Below are positions 9,425-19,176 of a stretch of 64,000 nt of DNA, one piece after another (the stretch's first letter is position 1; each line of letters starts with the position of its first letter). The DNA is from Patescibacteria group bacterium (lineage in GTDB: Bacteria > Patescibacteriota > Microgenomatia > UBA1406 > GWC2-37-13): contig BPJC01000001.1 in NCBI GenBank assembly GCA_026004415.1, positions 1 through 64,000 of the forward strand. Reading direction: 5' to 3'. A program made the position numbers and the translations under genes. The notes beneath the pieces were generated by a model. It saw nothing but the letters and a program-made list of their open reading frames with translations, did not search any database and was not told where the DNA came from.

Positions 9425-10131
9425 AATCTAATTTTAGGAAGTCGTCTTGGTTCGACTAAAAACCTATATAACCACTCAAATCCAATTCTTCTGACAAGTA
9501 GAGGTGCTCTTAAAACCTTTTTGGCCCAAAAATTAAAGCTTCCACCTACACCCATGCAGACAATTCCTCTGAGTTTTTCTTTATTACTAAATATCCATAT
9601 TTCTTGCCAAGGTGGACCATATGCTACAAATAAAAAATCTGGTTTAAATTTTTGAATTTTTTTTATAATTTTTTCGTTTTCTTGTATAGATTCTCTAGCG
9701 ATTTTTTTTGCTCCTGCAGAATAATAAACTTGTAAATTTGGATATTTTTTTTTAAAAAAAAAGGCAGATTTTTTTGCAGTTGAATTAAAACCTCCTAGAA
9801 AAAACACTCTTTTTTTATTTTTGTAAGCATATAAAATTAGCTTTTCAGCAAAGTCCGTACCTGCCAGTCTTTCTCCTGTAGCTCTTCCATATATTGATGA
9901 TAATAATTTTATTCCAATTCCATCTATAAGCATCGCATCTGATGAGTTAATTACATGTCTATAAAAACTACTTTTTGTGGCTCGAATGAAAATTTCTGGG
10001 TTCATATTTACTATATGAAGATATTTATTCTTTTTGCTTTTCAAAAATTCATCTACTAAAATTAATAATTCCTTTATTCTGTAATTGCCAATTTTTACAC
10101 CTTCTATTTTGCAAACTTTACTAGTTGCCAT
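9310..10131 (-). CDS. WecG/TagA/CpsF family glycosyltransferase (GT26)
   Basis: The protein is 273 residues. Family marks are HIVNMNPEIFIRA, the catalytic-region DAMLIDGIGI, RLAGTDFAE, FFLGGFNSTAKK, PDFLFVAYGPPWQEIW, CMGVGGSFNFWA and the closing FEWLYRFLVEPRRLPK. GT26 enzymes add N-acetylmannosaminuronate, N-acetylmannosamine or related sugars to polyprenyl-linked glycans. The usual family end falls just after the EPRRLPK motif; here about 40 extra residues follow (hydrophobic YIYFFIKYILYFLF and then basic), encoded opposite the 3' end of the GT2 gene. The extension could be a membrane tether or a by-product of a lost stop codon. Start ATG is at 10131, with 118 bases of AT-rich sequence before it. 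Confidence 0.9.
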   Translation of the reverse strand: MATSKVCKIEGVKIGNYRIKELLILVDEFLKSKKNKYLHIVNMNPEIFIRATKSSFYRHVINSSDAMLIDGIGIKLLSSIYGRATGERLAGTDFAEKLILYAYKNKKRVFFLGGFNSTAKKSAFFFKKKYPNLQVYYSAGAKKIARESIQENEKIIKKIQKFKPDFLFVAYGPPWQEIWIFSNKEKLRGIVCMGVGGSFNFWAKKVLRAPLLVRRIGFEWLYRFLVEPRRLPKIRFYIYFFIKYILYFLFKKTKTWCFNLVKSTITKIKAFIK

Positions 10132-10249
10132 TACTCAATCACTTTTATTAAAGATAATTATTAATGGAAAATTTCAGGATTTGATGATTTTTTTGTTTTT
10201 ATAAAACATAAAAATATATTTTCAAAGGATGTTCCATCCAATACAAAAA

Positions 10250-11635
10250 TTAATTTTTAAAATATCTTAACAAAAACTTTGTTAAAATCATAGTGGCATA
10301 AGTTTGAAAAAAAGTTAAAAAAGGAATAAAAATTAAAAAATATCTATCCCAGTTTAATTTTATTAAGAAAATATAGAAGGCAAAATTAAGGCTAAAAAAA
10401 AATAATAATGCTCGTGCAAATTTTTCTTTTGCACTTAAAAATATTCCGAAAATAAATAAAAAAATTTTTATATTACCTGGAAGGCTAAAAAAATAATTAT
10501 AATAGTTGTGACTTTTATTTAGGAAAAACTTTTCTATAAAAATATTTATAGCATGAAAAGAATTTTTAATAAATGCTTCATTAAATGTTAATGTTTGTAA
10601 GTATTGCTGAGTTGTGCGAAAAATAATTAAATCAGAAAAAGTTAGGAATCCCATAAACAAACTTGGATTTAATATTTCAAGTAATAAATTGGCAAAACTT
10701 ATAAATATGATTGTTAAAACCAAAAAATTAAATATTGATACTTTTTTTCTAATACAAACAACACAAAATATTACAAATAAAAAAATTAAATTAATTGCTC
10801 CTGAAATTTTGGTATTAAATACTATACTAGTTAAGAAAATTAATACCAAAATACTAATTACTGGTTCAATTGAAAGATTTTTTTTTACATTTTTATCAAA
10901 ATAAAAATTTTTTTTGTAATAGTTAAAGAAAGAAAGTAAAAAAATACTGTTAAAAAAATTAAGCCAAATATCGGAATGAACATAAATATTCCATTCTGTG
11001 AAAAATTTATTAGAAGAGAGAATAACAAAAAATAAAAAAGAAAAAAGTAAGCTTCTTGTGATAAAGAAAAATAAGAGAGAAAAGGCAAAAACAGAAAATA
11101 ATAAAAACAAACTATTTATTTTTCTAAGATAAAGAATGATATCAATAGTCTCTGAAAATTTTTTACCATATTTTAATAATAAATAACTTTTTTCTTTGTT
11201 TGTGTCCTTATAATTCCATGGGATATAATTGATTTTATTTTTTTGATACTCTGGCACATATATAACAGCCTCGTAAAAATTTTTTTTAATTATAAATCTG
11301 GTGAAATCGCCTTCTTTTTTAATTTCATTATTATATTTTAAGTGAATTAATGTTCCATAAATAAAAGGAGCAACAAAAGGATGATCTTTGGCAAAATTGC
11401 TTTGCCAAATTTCTTTTTGGAATTTTTTTTTAATAAAAGCAAAATCATAAAAGTAAGTTTTAGATATCCAGTGGAATTCATCCCAATATTTTATTGGAAG
11501 TTGATTAGAAAGTAAAATAAATCTTATAATTAATATCAATGAATATAATGTCGATAGTAAAATTAAAATCAGAATTATAAATTTTTTAGTATTGATATTT
11601 TCCATTTGCATAATTTTAATTTCTTTATCTTGCAT
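10250..11635 (-). CDS. GT-C type membrane glycosyltransferase (PMT/ArnT-like)
   Basis: The protein is 461 residues with a first membrane helix (FIILILILLSTLYSLILIIRF) and a large first outer loop beginning with KYWDEFHW. The Asp-Glu pair right after the first helix is the hallmark of GT-C enzymes that use polyprenyl-phosphate sugars. About ten more membrane segments follow. It belongs to the minus-strand run with the SGNH-fused polymerase and should act on the outer face, adding sugars to a glycan, lipid or protein. Other in-frame ATGs exist nine and eleven codons downstream (MQMENIN), so the exact start is uncertain. No closer family match could be made by eye. Confidence 0.65.
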   Translation of the reverse strand: MQDKEIKIMQMENINTKKFIILILILLSTLYSLILIIRFILLSNQLPIKYWDEFHWISKTYFYDFAFIKKKFQKEIWQSNFAKDHPFVAPFIYGTLIHLKYNNEIKKEGDFTRFIIKKNFYEAVIYVPEYQKNKINYIPWNYKDTNKEKSYLLLKYGKKFSETIDIILYLRKINSLFLLFSVFAFSLLFFFITRSLLFSFLFFVILSSNKFFTEWNIYVHSDIWLNFFNSIFLLSFFNYYKKNFYFDKNVKKNLSIEPVISILVLIFLTSIVFNTKISGAINLIFLFVIFCVVCIRKKVSIFNFLVLTIIFISFANLLLEILNPSLFMGFLTFSDLIIFRTTQQYLQTLTFNEAFIKNSFHAINIFIEKFFLNKSHNYYNYFFSLPGNIKIFLFIFGIFLSAKEKFARALLFFFSLNFAFYIFLIKLNWDRYFLIFIPFLTFFQTYATMILTKFLLRYFKN

Positions 11636-11792
11636 AAATAAATTAAGTTTTTGTGAGACTGTTCTTTTAAAGAAGTAATAGAAAATATTGATTTATTATT
11701 ACCCTTGTCTAAATTTTCGATTTTGTTGTTTTCCATTTTTATTTTAAAAAGATAATTTTTTTAATATAGAAATATTATTAATCTACCATTTT

Positions 11793-14225
11793 TTAAATAT
11801 TTTTGAATTTGTTTTTTAAGAAATTAAAGATTAATTTGGCTAATTTTGCATGACCTTGAGGAGAAATTGAATTTTTGGGTTTGTCATAATAATTTTCTTT
11901 ATGTTGTCGGAACTCAGTTAGTTCTAAGATCTGTGTGTTGGGTTTATTTTTTAGTAGATCTTTTATTTGTTTAGGAATGTCATATAAACTTATGAAAAGG
12001 ATTGGTCCTTTATAATACGAGTAAAATTGATTTAGGTATTCTTTTTGTTTTATATAAGCCTCTTCTGGCTTTATTGTTTTTTCATATTCTTCCCAAGCCA
12101 GGTCCCAAGTAGGAAAATATTTCCCTTCTTTTCTGAGTTTTTCTTTCAGAGATTCATTGTTTTCAACTGTAGCGTATTTTTTAGTTAAAGGAATAAATTT
12201 GTCGTTTAAGCGATAAAAGTTATTGTTCATTATAATTATCAAATCTGGTTGATATTCTAATCCTTGAATAAAGAATCTAATTAAAGCATAAGATAGATCG
12301 TAACTATGATATGATAGGTTTATAACTTCAACAGTCTCATATTTAGATAGTAACTCTTCATTAAGTTTTTTTTCTAGTCTCTCTGTCCAGTTGTCTTTTG
12401 TATCAACTAAAAAACCAAAAGCGTATGAATCTCCTAAAACAATAATTCTATAAGTCCCTTTTGGTTTGTTTTTATCATAGTCTCTTGTTTCATTGAGTGA
12501 GTCGCTGTTAAAAGTATATTTTGCTACAATATTTAGATCTTCTTTTTTTGATATTTCAGTAGTGTTAGGTTTAGGTATATACATATATCTTGCATTATCG
12601 AGGCAAAGTTCTAGATATTTATCAGGGCATTTTGTTATTGCTAAATGTTCTATTCTGTGTTTTTTTAAATATTGTTTAATATAATTTAATCCTTTAAGTT
12701 TTTGTCCTGTTTTTTTGTTTAGATCATAGATTTGAAAGGCTAGTTCCAGATCAATTCCTATAGGATAAAGATAGTCAAGCCTTTCGAGGGTTGCTAATGC
12801 TTCATTGGTTTTGTTTTTGCTTAGATATTCATAATATAATTCATTTTGGTATTTATAGTCATTGTATGTTAGTCTTTTTAGAAAATCGCTTTTTGCTATT
12901 TCATCTATTCTGTAATACTTTATGTTTAAAGGATTTATTTTCTTGGCTAAATCTATGTTGGTTAAACTTATAATTTCAGCAATTACTATAGTTTGAGAGA
13001 TAATAAATAATAAAAAAATATTTAGATAAATTAATGCCTTATTTAGTTTAATTGGATTAAGTGTTTTGGCTGTATAATCTTTTTTATCAATCTGACTTAA
13101 TAAAAACACAAAAAAGAATATATATCCAGGCATTCTAAAAAAAGAAAAGTTTTGACTAGTTATTAGCATTGAAAAACAGGCTAGAAAAAAACTCTGGTCA
13201 TATAGATCCGATGATTTTGAGGTTTTAAATAATTTTTTTAATACTAAAAAAATTATTACGAAACCCAAAATTCCTAAATCGTTTATTAGGTCAATGAATA
13301 CATTATGGCTAGTTTCATCTGGTATGCCCCATTTTATGAATCTAGATGAGCTTATAGAATAGGTGTTTAAGCCATTTCCTAAAAAGGGATTTTGTAAAAA
13401 TGCTTTTATACCACTTAGGAAATAATCCTCTCTTCCAAATGTTGGTTTATGTTCTATATTTAGCTTATAAGGATTAAATACTTTGGCTGTAGATAATAAA
13501 AATTCCTTATTAATTGCCAAAATTGAAATAATAATTACGACAAGAATAACAAAACCTCTTTTTTTTGCGGATTTTAATTTAAATGCTATTAAGTAATAGC
13601 ATAATGAGATTAAAAATGCTAAATAGGCTGATCTCATAAAGCTTGCCAAAAACAATAAAAATAAAGGAAGCAAAATTATAATCAATATAATCTTTTGAAA
13701 GAACTTAAGTTGTTTTGATAACAGAAAAGGTAGAATCATAACTAAAGGTAGATTAGTTATTACAGCAGAGAAATGACTGGTGTTTGAAGGTGAAAACAGA
13801 TACTGCCTATTTTTGTCAATAAACTGTATAAGGTTTTGTTTTGGATCCATTAGTGTTAAGATTGTCAATATATTTGCTATTATAGCTGTAGAAATAATAA
13901 TGATCTTCTTGGAAATTATTCTTTGGGCATTTTTGGCTAACAAAAAAAACATTATTAAATTTATATACAAAATTGTGTAGATATAGGATGCATATACTGC
14001 TTTTGATAAGATGGTGTTTATGACTATAAATATAATAATGACAGTTGCAACCTTAAGCTCTGTCTTTTTTATATATACTTTTTCTTGAGTTGTTGTTAAA
14101 TATAAATTGAGTATTGGTATTAAAGATAAAATAATGTAATTTGTGTTTTTTAAACCAAAGATTTCTAAAAAAAAAGGAACGATGAATATAAAACTTAAGA
14201 TTGATTTTTTAATTATTATTTTCAT
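11793..14225 (-). CDS. O-antigen ligase/polymerase fused to TPR-like and SGNH-like domains
   Basis: The protein is 810 residues. Residues ~1-420 contain about twelve membrane helices and the Wzy/WaaL signature FLQNPFLGNGLNTYSIS ... SHNVFIDLINDLGILGF. Residues ~430-560 are soluble and helical, with TPR-like NEALATLERLDYLYP. The C-terminal part resembles SGNH/GDSL hydrolases: RIIVLGDSYAFGF carries the GDS serine block. However, the position where the family usually has D-x-H before L-S-P-x-G-H reads KNSISPQGH, so the catalytic His appears to be replaced, and the third block reads MNNNFYRL. The enzyme may attach glycan chains and remove or add acyl groups, or use the SGNH fold only for binding. 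It starts 45 bases from the divergent surface-protein gene. Confidence 0.7.
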   Translation of the reverse strand: MKIIIKKSILSFIFIVPFFLEIFGLKNTNYIILSLIPILNLYLTTTQEKVYIKKTELKVATVIIIFIVINTILSKAVYASYIYTILYINLIMFFLLAKNAQRIISKKIIIISTAIIANILTILTLMDPKQNLIQFIDKNRQYLFSPSNTSHFSAVITNLPLVMILPFLLSKQLKFFQKIILIIILLPLFLLFLASFMRSAYLAFLISLCYYLIAFKLKSAKKRGFVILVVIIISILAINKEFLLSTAKVFNPYKLNIEHKPTFGREDYFLSGIKAFLQNPFLGNGLNTYSISSSRFIKWGIPDETSHNVFIDLINDLGILGFVIIFLVLKKLFKTSKSSDLYDQSFFLACFSMLITSQNFSFFRMPGYIFFFVFLLSQIDKKDYTAKTLNPIKLNKALIYLNIFLLFIISQTIVIAEIISLTNIDLAKKINPLNIKYYRIDEIAKSDFLKRLTYNDYKYQNELYYEYLSKNKTNEALATLERLDYLYPIGIDLELAFQIYDLNKKTGQKLKGLNYIKQYLKKHRIEHLAITKCPDKYLELCLDNARYMYIPKPNTTEISKKEDLNIVAKYTFNSDSLNETRDYDKNKPKGTYRIIVLGDSYAFGFLVDTKDNWTERLEKKLNEELLSKYETVEVINLSYHSYDLSYALIRFFIQGLEYQPDLIIIMNNNFYRLNDKFIPLTKKYATVENNESLKEKLRKEGKYFPTWDLAWEEYEKTIKPEEAYIKQKEYLNQFYSYYKGPILFISLYDIPKQIKDLLKNKPNTQILELTEFRQHKENYYDKPKNSISPQGHAKLAKLIFNFLKNKFKNI

Positions 14226-14233
14226 TGATCAAC

Positions 14234-14263
14234 TTGCATTTATAAAAACTTTTATACTATTAT
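14234..14263 (+). promoter_or_regulatory. Putative promoter of the Thr-Pro-linker surface protein
   Basis: TTGCAT at 14234-14239 and TATTAT at 14258-14263 are separated by 18 bases. The start codon at 14271 is only seven bases after the -10 box, so transcription would begin at or next to the ATG (leaderless). No ribosome binding site is visible. The match is moderate in this AT-rich background. Confidence 0.4.
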
Positions 14264-14270
14264 ATATAGT

Positions 14271-16016
14271 ATGGAACTTTTGGTAAAAAGATTTTCTTTA
14301 TTATTTTTTTTTAGTCTTTTTACGATTTTTTTTGTTGACAATGTTAGAGCAACGCATGGAGCCTCAAGTTGTCCTTCTACTCGTAGTAAGTCTACTTTTT
14401 CAGGTTTTGTCTTGTCTACTGATCCTAATGATTATAATTATTGGGTTCCAGATGGTTGGTTCCCGGGAGCTGAAAGTTATTCAAATTTAAAAAGACCTGT
14501 AAGTGTGAGTTTCTCTGATGTTCATGCTAGCGGAGTTCATACTTGGTATCAGATTTCTTTTGTAGTAAACGGCGTAACCTATTATGAATATGGTTTTAGA
14601 TCAGAATTAGATTGTCGTGATTATACTTATGTTACAATTACTCCACCTTCTAGTTATAGTTGTGATAAAACACTTTGGATGATCGTTAATCCTCAAAATG
14701 AGGATATTTTGTCAACTGGTTTAGGTTGTCAGTCTGGTAGAGTTAATTGGGATGATGAAGATAACACTCGAAAAGCCATCTTTAATTTAACGACAAGACC
14801 TTCGTATTCTTGCTCTTTTAATGGTGATGGTACTGTAGATATTACAATTGGTTGGAATTGGACTACTTGGGCTGATTTTTTTTCAACTAGGTTAGATGAG
14901 AATCCGGATAGTTTCTCTGGTGATTGTAATAATTTAAATCCAGGAGATGAATGTAGAGATGTATATGGAGCTAACTGGACTACTTTTAATAATAAACAGC
15001 CAAATACCACTTATAGTTTTTGGGTTCATCCAAGATTTGATCAACGACTTGGTGATTGGAATCTTGTTATGCGAAGGAGTGATATTGTTTGTTCTACAGT
15101 AACAATAACACCTACTCCAACTCCTACTCTAACCCCTACACTGACACCAACATCTACTCCTACTCCAACTCCTATACCACCAACATCAACACCAACTCCT
15201 ACACCAACAGCCAGAGCGTGGATTAAGGTAAAAGAGGCTCCTTTTGCAGAGCTTGACTCCAGCTCAACTAATTTCAATAATAATTTGCCTACCAATGTAA
15301 TTGCAGTTGATTCTTCAGATGATAACTCTTCTGCTAGATCAGTCTCTTTTGTTGATAGTCCTGATACAAACTACGAAAAACACGGCGTTATAACTTTAAA
15401 AAATGACCTTAGAGCTTCTAGCATGAAAACATCGGTTGTAGATAAAGGTATCTTTATTAAAAACTATGGCAACCTGTCTTTAAATAAGTTTGGCAGTTTT
15501 CAAGACTTTTTAGATTATGTAAAAAAGTTTAAGGAGTATGAGACTGTTGTAAATTTTAATAGTACCTCGTTAAATAGTTATCAAGATGGAGATATTGTTT
15601 TATATGAACCAACAACAGGCAGTTCCATTGTTAATTTAAGTAGTATAAGCAACCTGTCAAAGAATCTAATTCTTTTGATAAATGTTAATACAGTCAATGT
15701 TGATGTTGACAACTTTAATGTAGATACTGTAAATGATAGTATAAAGAATAACATCGTATTAATAACTAAAAACTTAATCATAAAAGACAATGTAAATAAA
15801 GTATATGGAGCATACTTTGCAGATTCAATGACAATAGAAGCCTCAAGCAATCCACTGAAGGTCAAAGGCATGTTGTCTGCTTTTTCAAACTTTAACCAAA
15901 ACAAGACATTAATAACTCCAGCCAATCAGAAGCCTGCATTACTATTGATTTATGATCTAAAACCTGTTTTATACCATTTTAAGGCCTTATCTTTCTTTGT
16001 CACGCAAAGAAGATAG
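14271..16016 (+). CDS. Secreted surface protein with Thr-Pro-rich linker
   Basis: The protein is 581 residues. A signal peptide (VKRFSLLFFFSLFTIFFVDNVRA) is followed by a Cys- and Trp-containing beta-rich part (residues ~25-275; for example WNWTTWADFF and a run of paired cysteines). A linker of TPTPTPTLTPTLTPT type spans residues ~278-315, common in Microgenomates surface proteins. The rest (~316-581) includes many Asn/Val/Asp residues and KNNIVLITKNLIIKDNVNKV, reminiscent of repetitive beta-solenoid or bactofilin-like segments that are known beside pilin genes, but I do not assign a family. The gene overlaps the end of transketolase by 30 bases, tail to tail. Confidence 0.65.
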   Translation: MELLVKRFSLLFFFSLFTIFFVDNVRATHGASSCPSTRSKSTFSGFVLSTDPNDYNYWVPDGWFPGAESYSNLKRPVSVSFSDVHASGVHTWYQISFVVNGVTYYEYGFRSELDCRDYTYVTITPPSSYSCDKTLWMIVNPQNEDILSTGLGCQSGRVNWDDEDNTRKAIFNLTTRPSYSCSFNGDGTVDITIGWNWTTWADFFSTRLDENPDSFSGDCNNLNPGDECRDVYGANWTTFNNKQPNTTYSFWVHPRFDQRLGDWNLVMRRSDIVCSTVTITPTPTPTLTPTLTPTSTPTPTPIPPTSTPTPTPTARAWIKVKEAPFAELDSSSTNFNNNLPTNVIAVDSSDDNSSARSVSFVDSPDTNYEKHGVITLKNDLRASSMKTSVVDKGIFIKNYGNLSLNKFGSFQDFLDYVKKFKEYETVVNFNSTSLNSYQDGDIVLYEPTTGSSIVNLSSISNLSKNLILLINVNTVNVDVDNFNVDTVNDSIKNNIVLITKNLIIKDNVNKVYGAYFADSMTIEASSNPLKVKGMLSAFSNFNQNKTLITPANQKPALLLIYDLKPVLYHFKALSFFVTQRR

Positions 16017-17846
16017 TATAAGTTGTTCTTTGACTTTTTCAATAATTTTTGTTGATAATAGATTGTGTCTTTTAAGGTTTTCTTCAGGTTTTGCGCTATG
16101 TGGAAGTTTGTCTACAGCAAGTTGTTTAATCTTTTCTGAAGGAAACTTTTCTTGTATAGTTGAGTATATTCCTCCGTATTTATAATGATCCTCAATCACT
16201 ATTGTTAGTTTAGCTTTGTTTAGATACTGGTTTAGTTCATTTGGTAATGGTTTAATTGTGTAAAGATCAATTACTGCTGTTTCAATATTCTGCTGTTTTA
16301 GTATTTGTTGGGCTTTTAGGGCTTCGTTTAAAGTTGCTCCAGCAGTTATTAGCAAAGTTTCGGCAGAATGATTGCCATGCAGTTTAAATCCCGGAATTTC
16401 AAACTCTTCATTAGGTTGGTAAATTACTGGTGTTTCGTTTCTAGTAAGTCTGATGTATACAATTCCTTTTAGTTTATAGGCTTTGCTTATTAAGTTTACT
16501 GCTGATACTGAATCAGATGGGTAAAGTATGGTCGAGTGTAAAATGCTTTTGAACATAGCAATATCTTCAAGTCCCATCTGTGATGGTCCGTCTTCGCCTA
16601 TGGCCGTGCCAGCATGAGAACCTATAAAAACAATGTTTGCTTTACTGTATTGAGCCATTCTTATTTGGTCAAATGCTCTAGTTAAAAAGGCAGAAAAACT
16701 AGACACAAAGGGTTTGAATCCGAATCTTTGCAAGCCTACTGCAGTAGAAACCATATTCTGTTCAGCTATAAACATTTCAAAAAATTTATCAGGCCTGCTT
16801 TTGGCAAAGTCTTGAGCATAGGTTGAGTTTGAGACCTCAGCGTCAAGTGCCAAAATATTATCATAGAACTCTGATAAAAAGTTTAAGGTTTTTCCGTAGA
16901 CGCTTCTAGTTGAGGCCAGTTTTTGTTTTTTGTCAAAATAAAAACAAGCAGTGTGTGTGTTGTTTGAAAAATTTGCTTTTTTTATTTTATCGGGTTTTTT
17001 CAGATAAATTTTTAACTGCTTATCAATAGGTTGCAGTTCTTTTATTGCTTGTTGAAATTGATCTTGGTTTAGTGCTTTGCCATGCCAGTTTTCTTTGTTT
17101 TCTAAAAAAGAAACGCCTTTTCCTTTTATTGTCTTAAAAATTATTGCCAAAGGTTGGTCTCTTTTTATTAAAAGGTTTTTTTGGTATGTTTCATCTATTA
17201 GTCGGTTGTTGTGTCCATCTGAAACCACTAGTACTTTCCAACCGAAGCTTTCTATTTGAGTTTTTAATGCATTACTGTTCCAGCCCCAGATTGTCTCTCC
17301 TCTTTGGCCAAGCCTGTTGAAGTCTATTAAAGCGACCAAATTTGTTATCTTGTTGTATCCTGCCCAGGCAAAGGCTTCCCAGTTTTGACCTTCAGCTAGT
17401 TCTGAGTCTCCTAAAACAACATATATTTGAGCAGAGTTTTGTTTATCTAATTTTTTTAAAGCTAAAGCCATGCCTAATCCGATTGAAAGACCCTGACCTA
17501 AAGATCCTGTAGCAGACTCTGCAAGTTTAAACCTAAAGGTTGGGTGTCCTTCTAAAACACTTGTTTGTTTTCTCAAGGATAGCAGTTCTTTTCTATCAAA
17601 AGCGCCTGATAATGCCCAAAGCGTGTATAAAAGCGGACTGCAGTGACCTTTTGAAAAAATTAGTCTGTCATTGTAAATATTATCTGGGTTAGCTAAGCTA
17701 AACCTAAAATACTTTGCATATAACACTGTCACAAAATCAGTACAGGATAAGCAGGATGTAGGGTGTCCTGAACCAGCAGTAGTTGTGCTTTTTAAGATCC
17801 AGTATCTTACTGTTTTGCAGATGTTGTCAAGATAATTTTGGCTCAT
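15987..17846 (-). CDS. tkt: Transketolase
   Basis: I chose the start MSQNYLDNICK at 17846; a longer frame adds 36 residues of no recognisable homology. The ~619-residue protein is a full-length single-chain transketolase. The N-terminal half has TTAGSGHPTSCLS, the thiamine-diphosphate motif GDSELAEGQNWEAF...ALIDFNRLGQ, and KGKGVSFLENKENWHGK. The Pyr domain carries FIAEQNMVSTAVGL with the catalytic Glu, and SHAGTAIGEDGPSQMGLEDI. It moves two-carbon units between sugar phosphates in the non-oxidative pentose phosphate pathway, which fits the neighbouring sugar-phosphate genes (RpiB, PGI/PMI). The 3' end overlaps the surface-protein gene by 30 bases. Confidence 0.95.
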   Translation of the reverse strand: MSQNYLDNICKTVRYWILKSTTTAGSGHPTSCLSCTDFVTVLYAKYFRFSLANPDNIYNDRLIFSKGHCSPLLYTLWALSGAFDRKELLSLRKQTSVLEGHPTFRFKLAESATGSLGQGLSIGLGMALALKKLDKQNSAQIYVVLGDSELAEGQNWEAFAWAGYNKITNLVALIDFNRLGQRGETIWGWNSNALKTQIESFGWKVLVVSDGHNNRLIDETYQKNLLIKRDQPLAIIFKTIKGKGVSFLENKENWHGKALNQDQFQQAIKELQPIDKQLKIYLKKPDKIKKANFSNNTHTACFYFDKKQKLASTRSVYGKTLNFLSEFYDNILALDAEVSNSTYAQDFAKSRPDKFFEMFIAEQNMVSTAVGLQRFGFKPFVSSFSAFLTRAFDQIRMAQYSKANIVFIGSHAGTAIGEDGPSQMGLEDIAMFKSILHSTILYPSDSVSAVNLISKAYKLKGIVYIRLTRNETPVIYQPNEEFEIPGFKLHGNHSAETLLITAGATLNEALKAQQILKQQNIETAVIDLYTIKPLPNELNQYLNKAKLTIVIEDHYKYGGIYSTIQEKFPSEKIKQLAVDKLPHSAKPEENLKRHNLLSTKIIEKVKEQLILSSLRDKER

Positions 17847-17980
17847 TTTTTTGATTATAGCATGCTTAGTTTTTAAAAATTTTATCAAGTTTTTAAAAAG
17901 CATGGAGTAGTTACTTTTTAACAGGAAAATATAGTTTGAATGCCAAGAAACCACTGCTTTTAATCTTATTGTTTATCTAT

Positions 17981-18044
17981 TTGATTTAACTGAGGTTGTA
18001 TGGTAATATAATAATTCTATATCCTATCTTTCCAATAGGAGGAG
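17981..18044 (+). promoter_or_regulatory. Promoter and strong Shine-Dalgarno of the S1 gene
   Basis: TTGATT (17981-17986) and TAATAT (18004-18009) are spaced by 17 bases; TATAAT at 18007-18012 is an alternative -10. A clear Shine-Dalgarno AGGAGGAG lies at 18037-18044, nine bases before ATG 18053. This decides the start: an upstream TTG at 17996 lies inside the promoter. Unlike several other genes here, this transcript has a normal leader. Confidence 0.6.
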
Positions 18045-18052
18045 TTTGCCTT

Positions 18053-19138
18053 ATGAAAAATGCTAAAACAACTACTAAATCAAAACAAGAGCTTAACCCA
18101 ATGGAGCTTTTGCTCAAACAAACTAACTTATCTTCTGTAAAAAAGGGCCAAAAGGTAGATGCTAAAATTATATCTTTGTCAAAAAAAGAAGCAAAGTTTG
18201 ATATAGGAGCAAAAACTTATGCCATTTTAGGCAGTAAAGAATTAAAAGACCTGGCTTTGTTTTATCCTTTTTTAAAAAAAGGTATGACTGTTCCTGCTGT
18301 TGTAATTTCTGAAGAATCTAGAGAAGGTTTTCCTGTAATTTCATTAAAAGATTTTTTTAATGAGGGTAGGTGGCAGATACTTGAAGAAAAGAAAAACTCT
18401 GAAGAAGAAATTGAGGTAATTGCTGGAGAGTATGGCAAAGGAGGAGTTTTTGTAAACTTTATGGGTATAAGAGGTGTTATCCCAAAAATACAGTTAACTC
18501 CAGAGTACATCAAAAAACCAGAAAAACTTGAAAATAAGAGAATAAAAGTAAAGGTGTTGGAGGTAGATAAAGAGAAAAACAGGCTGGTAGTATCTCAAAA
18601 AGCCGCTGTTTTGAATTTAACCAGAAAGCAACTGGAAGAGCGGTTTAAAAAGATTAAGGTAGGAGAAAAATACAAGGCTAAAGTTATAAATGTTTCAGAG
18701 TTTGGGATTTTTTGTGAGATAGATAAAATAGAAGGCCTTGTTCATATTTCAGAGATTTCATGGGAAAAGGTTGATAACCCCACAAAGTACGCTCAGGTTG
18801 GCGATGAGATAGATGTTATAGTAACTGAAAAGAATGAAAAAGATATGAAACTTAATCTGTCTATTAAGAGATTAACAGATGATCCTTGGAAAGATATTGA
18901 AAAAAGATTTCCTAAAGACAAAGAGGTTGAGGGTATTGTTGTACGAAAAGAAAATTATGGGTATTTTGTCAAAATTGATAAAGGCATTGAAGGCTTGATT
19001 CATATTAGCAAACTTCCAAAAGATAGAGATCTGCAGATTGGTCAGAAGGTTAAAGTTTATATTGAAAAACTAGATCTTAAAAGAAGAAAGATAAGTCTTT
19101 TGCTTGAACAGACAACAAAACCTTTAATGTACAGATAA
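18053..19138 (+). CDS. rpsA: Ribosomal protein S1-like, four S1 RNA-binding domains
   Basis: The protein is 361 residues from ATG 18053. Four S1 OB-fold repeats are visible: VKKGQKVDAKIISLSKKEAK (about residues 30-90), IEVIAGEYGKGGVFVNF (about 110-180), KVGEKYKAKVINVSEFGIF...GLVHISEISW (about 200-270) and VEGIVVRKENYGYFVKI...GLIHISKL (about 285-350). The last two are the most canonical, with the full G-x-V-x...GxF...GLxHxS pattern. The protein helps mRNA binding by the 30S subunit. The four-domain form is shorter than the six-domain E. coli protein and is usual for small genomes. It is flanked by genes on the opposite strand and seems to be transcribed alone. Confidence 0.9.
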   Translation: MKNAKTTTKSKQELNPMELLLKQTNLSSVKKGQKVDAKIISLSKKEAKFDIGAKTYAILGSKELKDLALFYPFLKKGMTVPAVVISEESREGFPVISLKDFFNEGRWQILEEKKNSEEEIEVIAGEYGKGGVFVNFMGIRGVIPKIQLTPEYIKKPEKLENKRIKVKVLEVDKEKNRLVVSQKAAVLNLTRKQLEERFKKIKVGEKYKAKVINVSEFGIFCEIDKIEGLVHISEISWEKVDNPTKYAQVGDEIDVIVTEKNEKDMKLNLSIKRLTDDPWKDIEKRFPKDKEVEGIVVRKENYGYFVKIDKGIEGLIHISKLPKDRDLQIGQKVKVYIEKLDLKRRKISLLLEQTTKPLMYR

Positions 19139-19176
19139 GTTTTTTATTTGGTTGATTTTGGCTTTTTTTATATTCT

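Noticed and set aside
11575-11736. A 53-codon minus-strand frame starting MENNKIENLDKG upstream of the GT-C gene
   Set aside because: It overlaps the N-terminus of the GT-C gene in another frame, is basic and AT-driven, and matches nothing.
15041-15295. Minus-strand frame rich in Gly-Val repeats
   Set aside because: It is the complement of the Thr-Pro repeat linker in the surface-protein gene.
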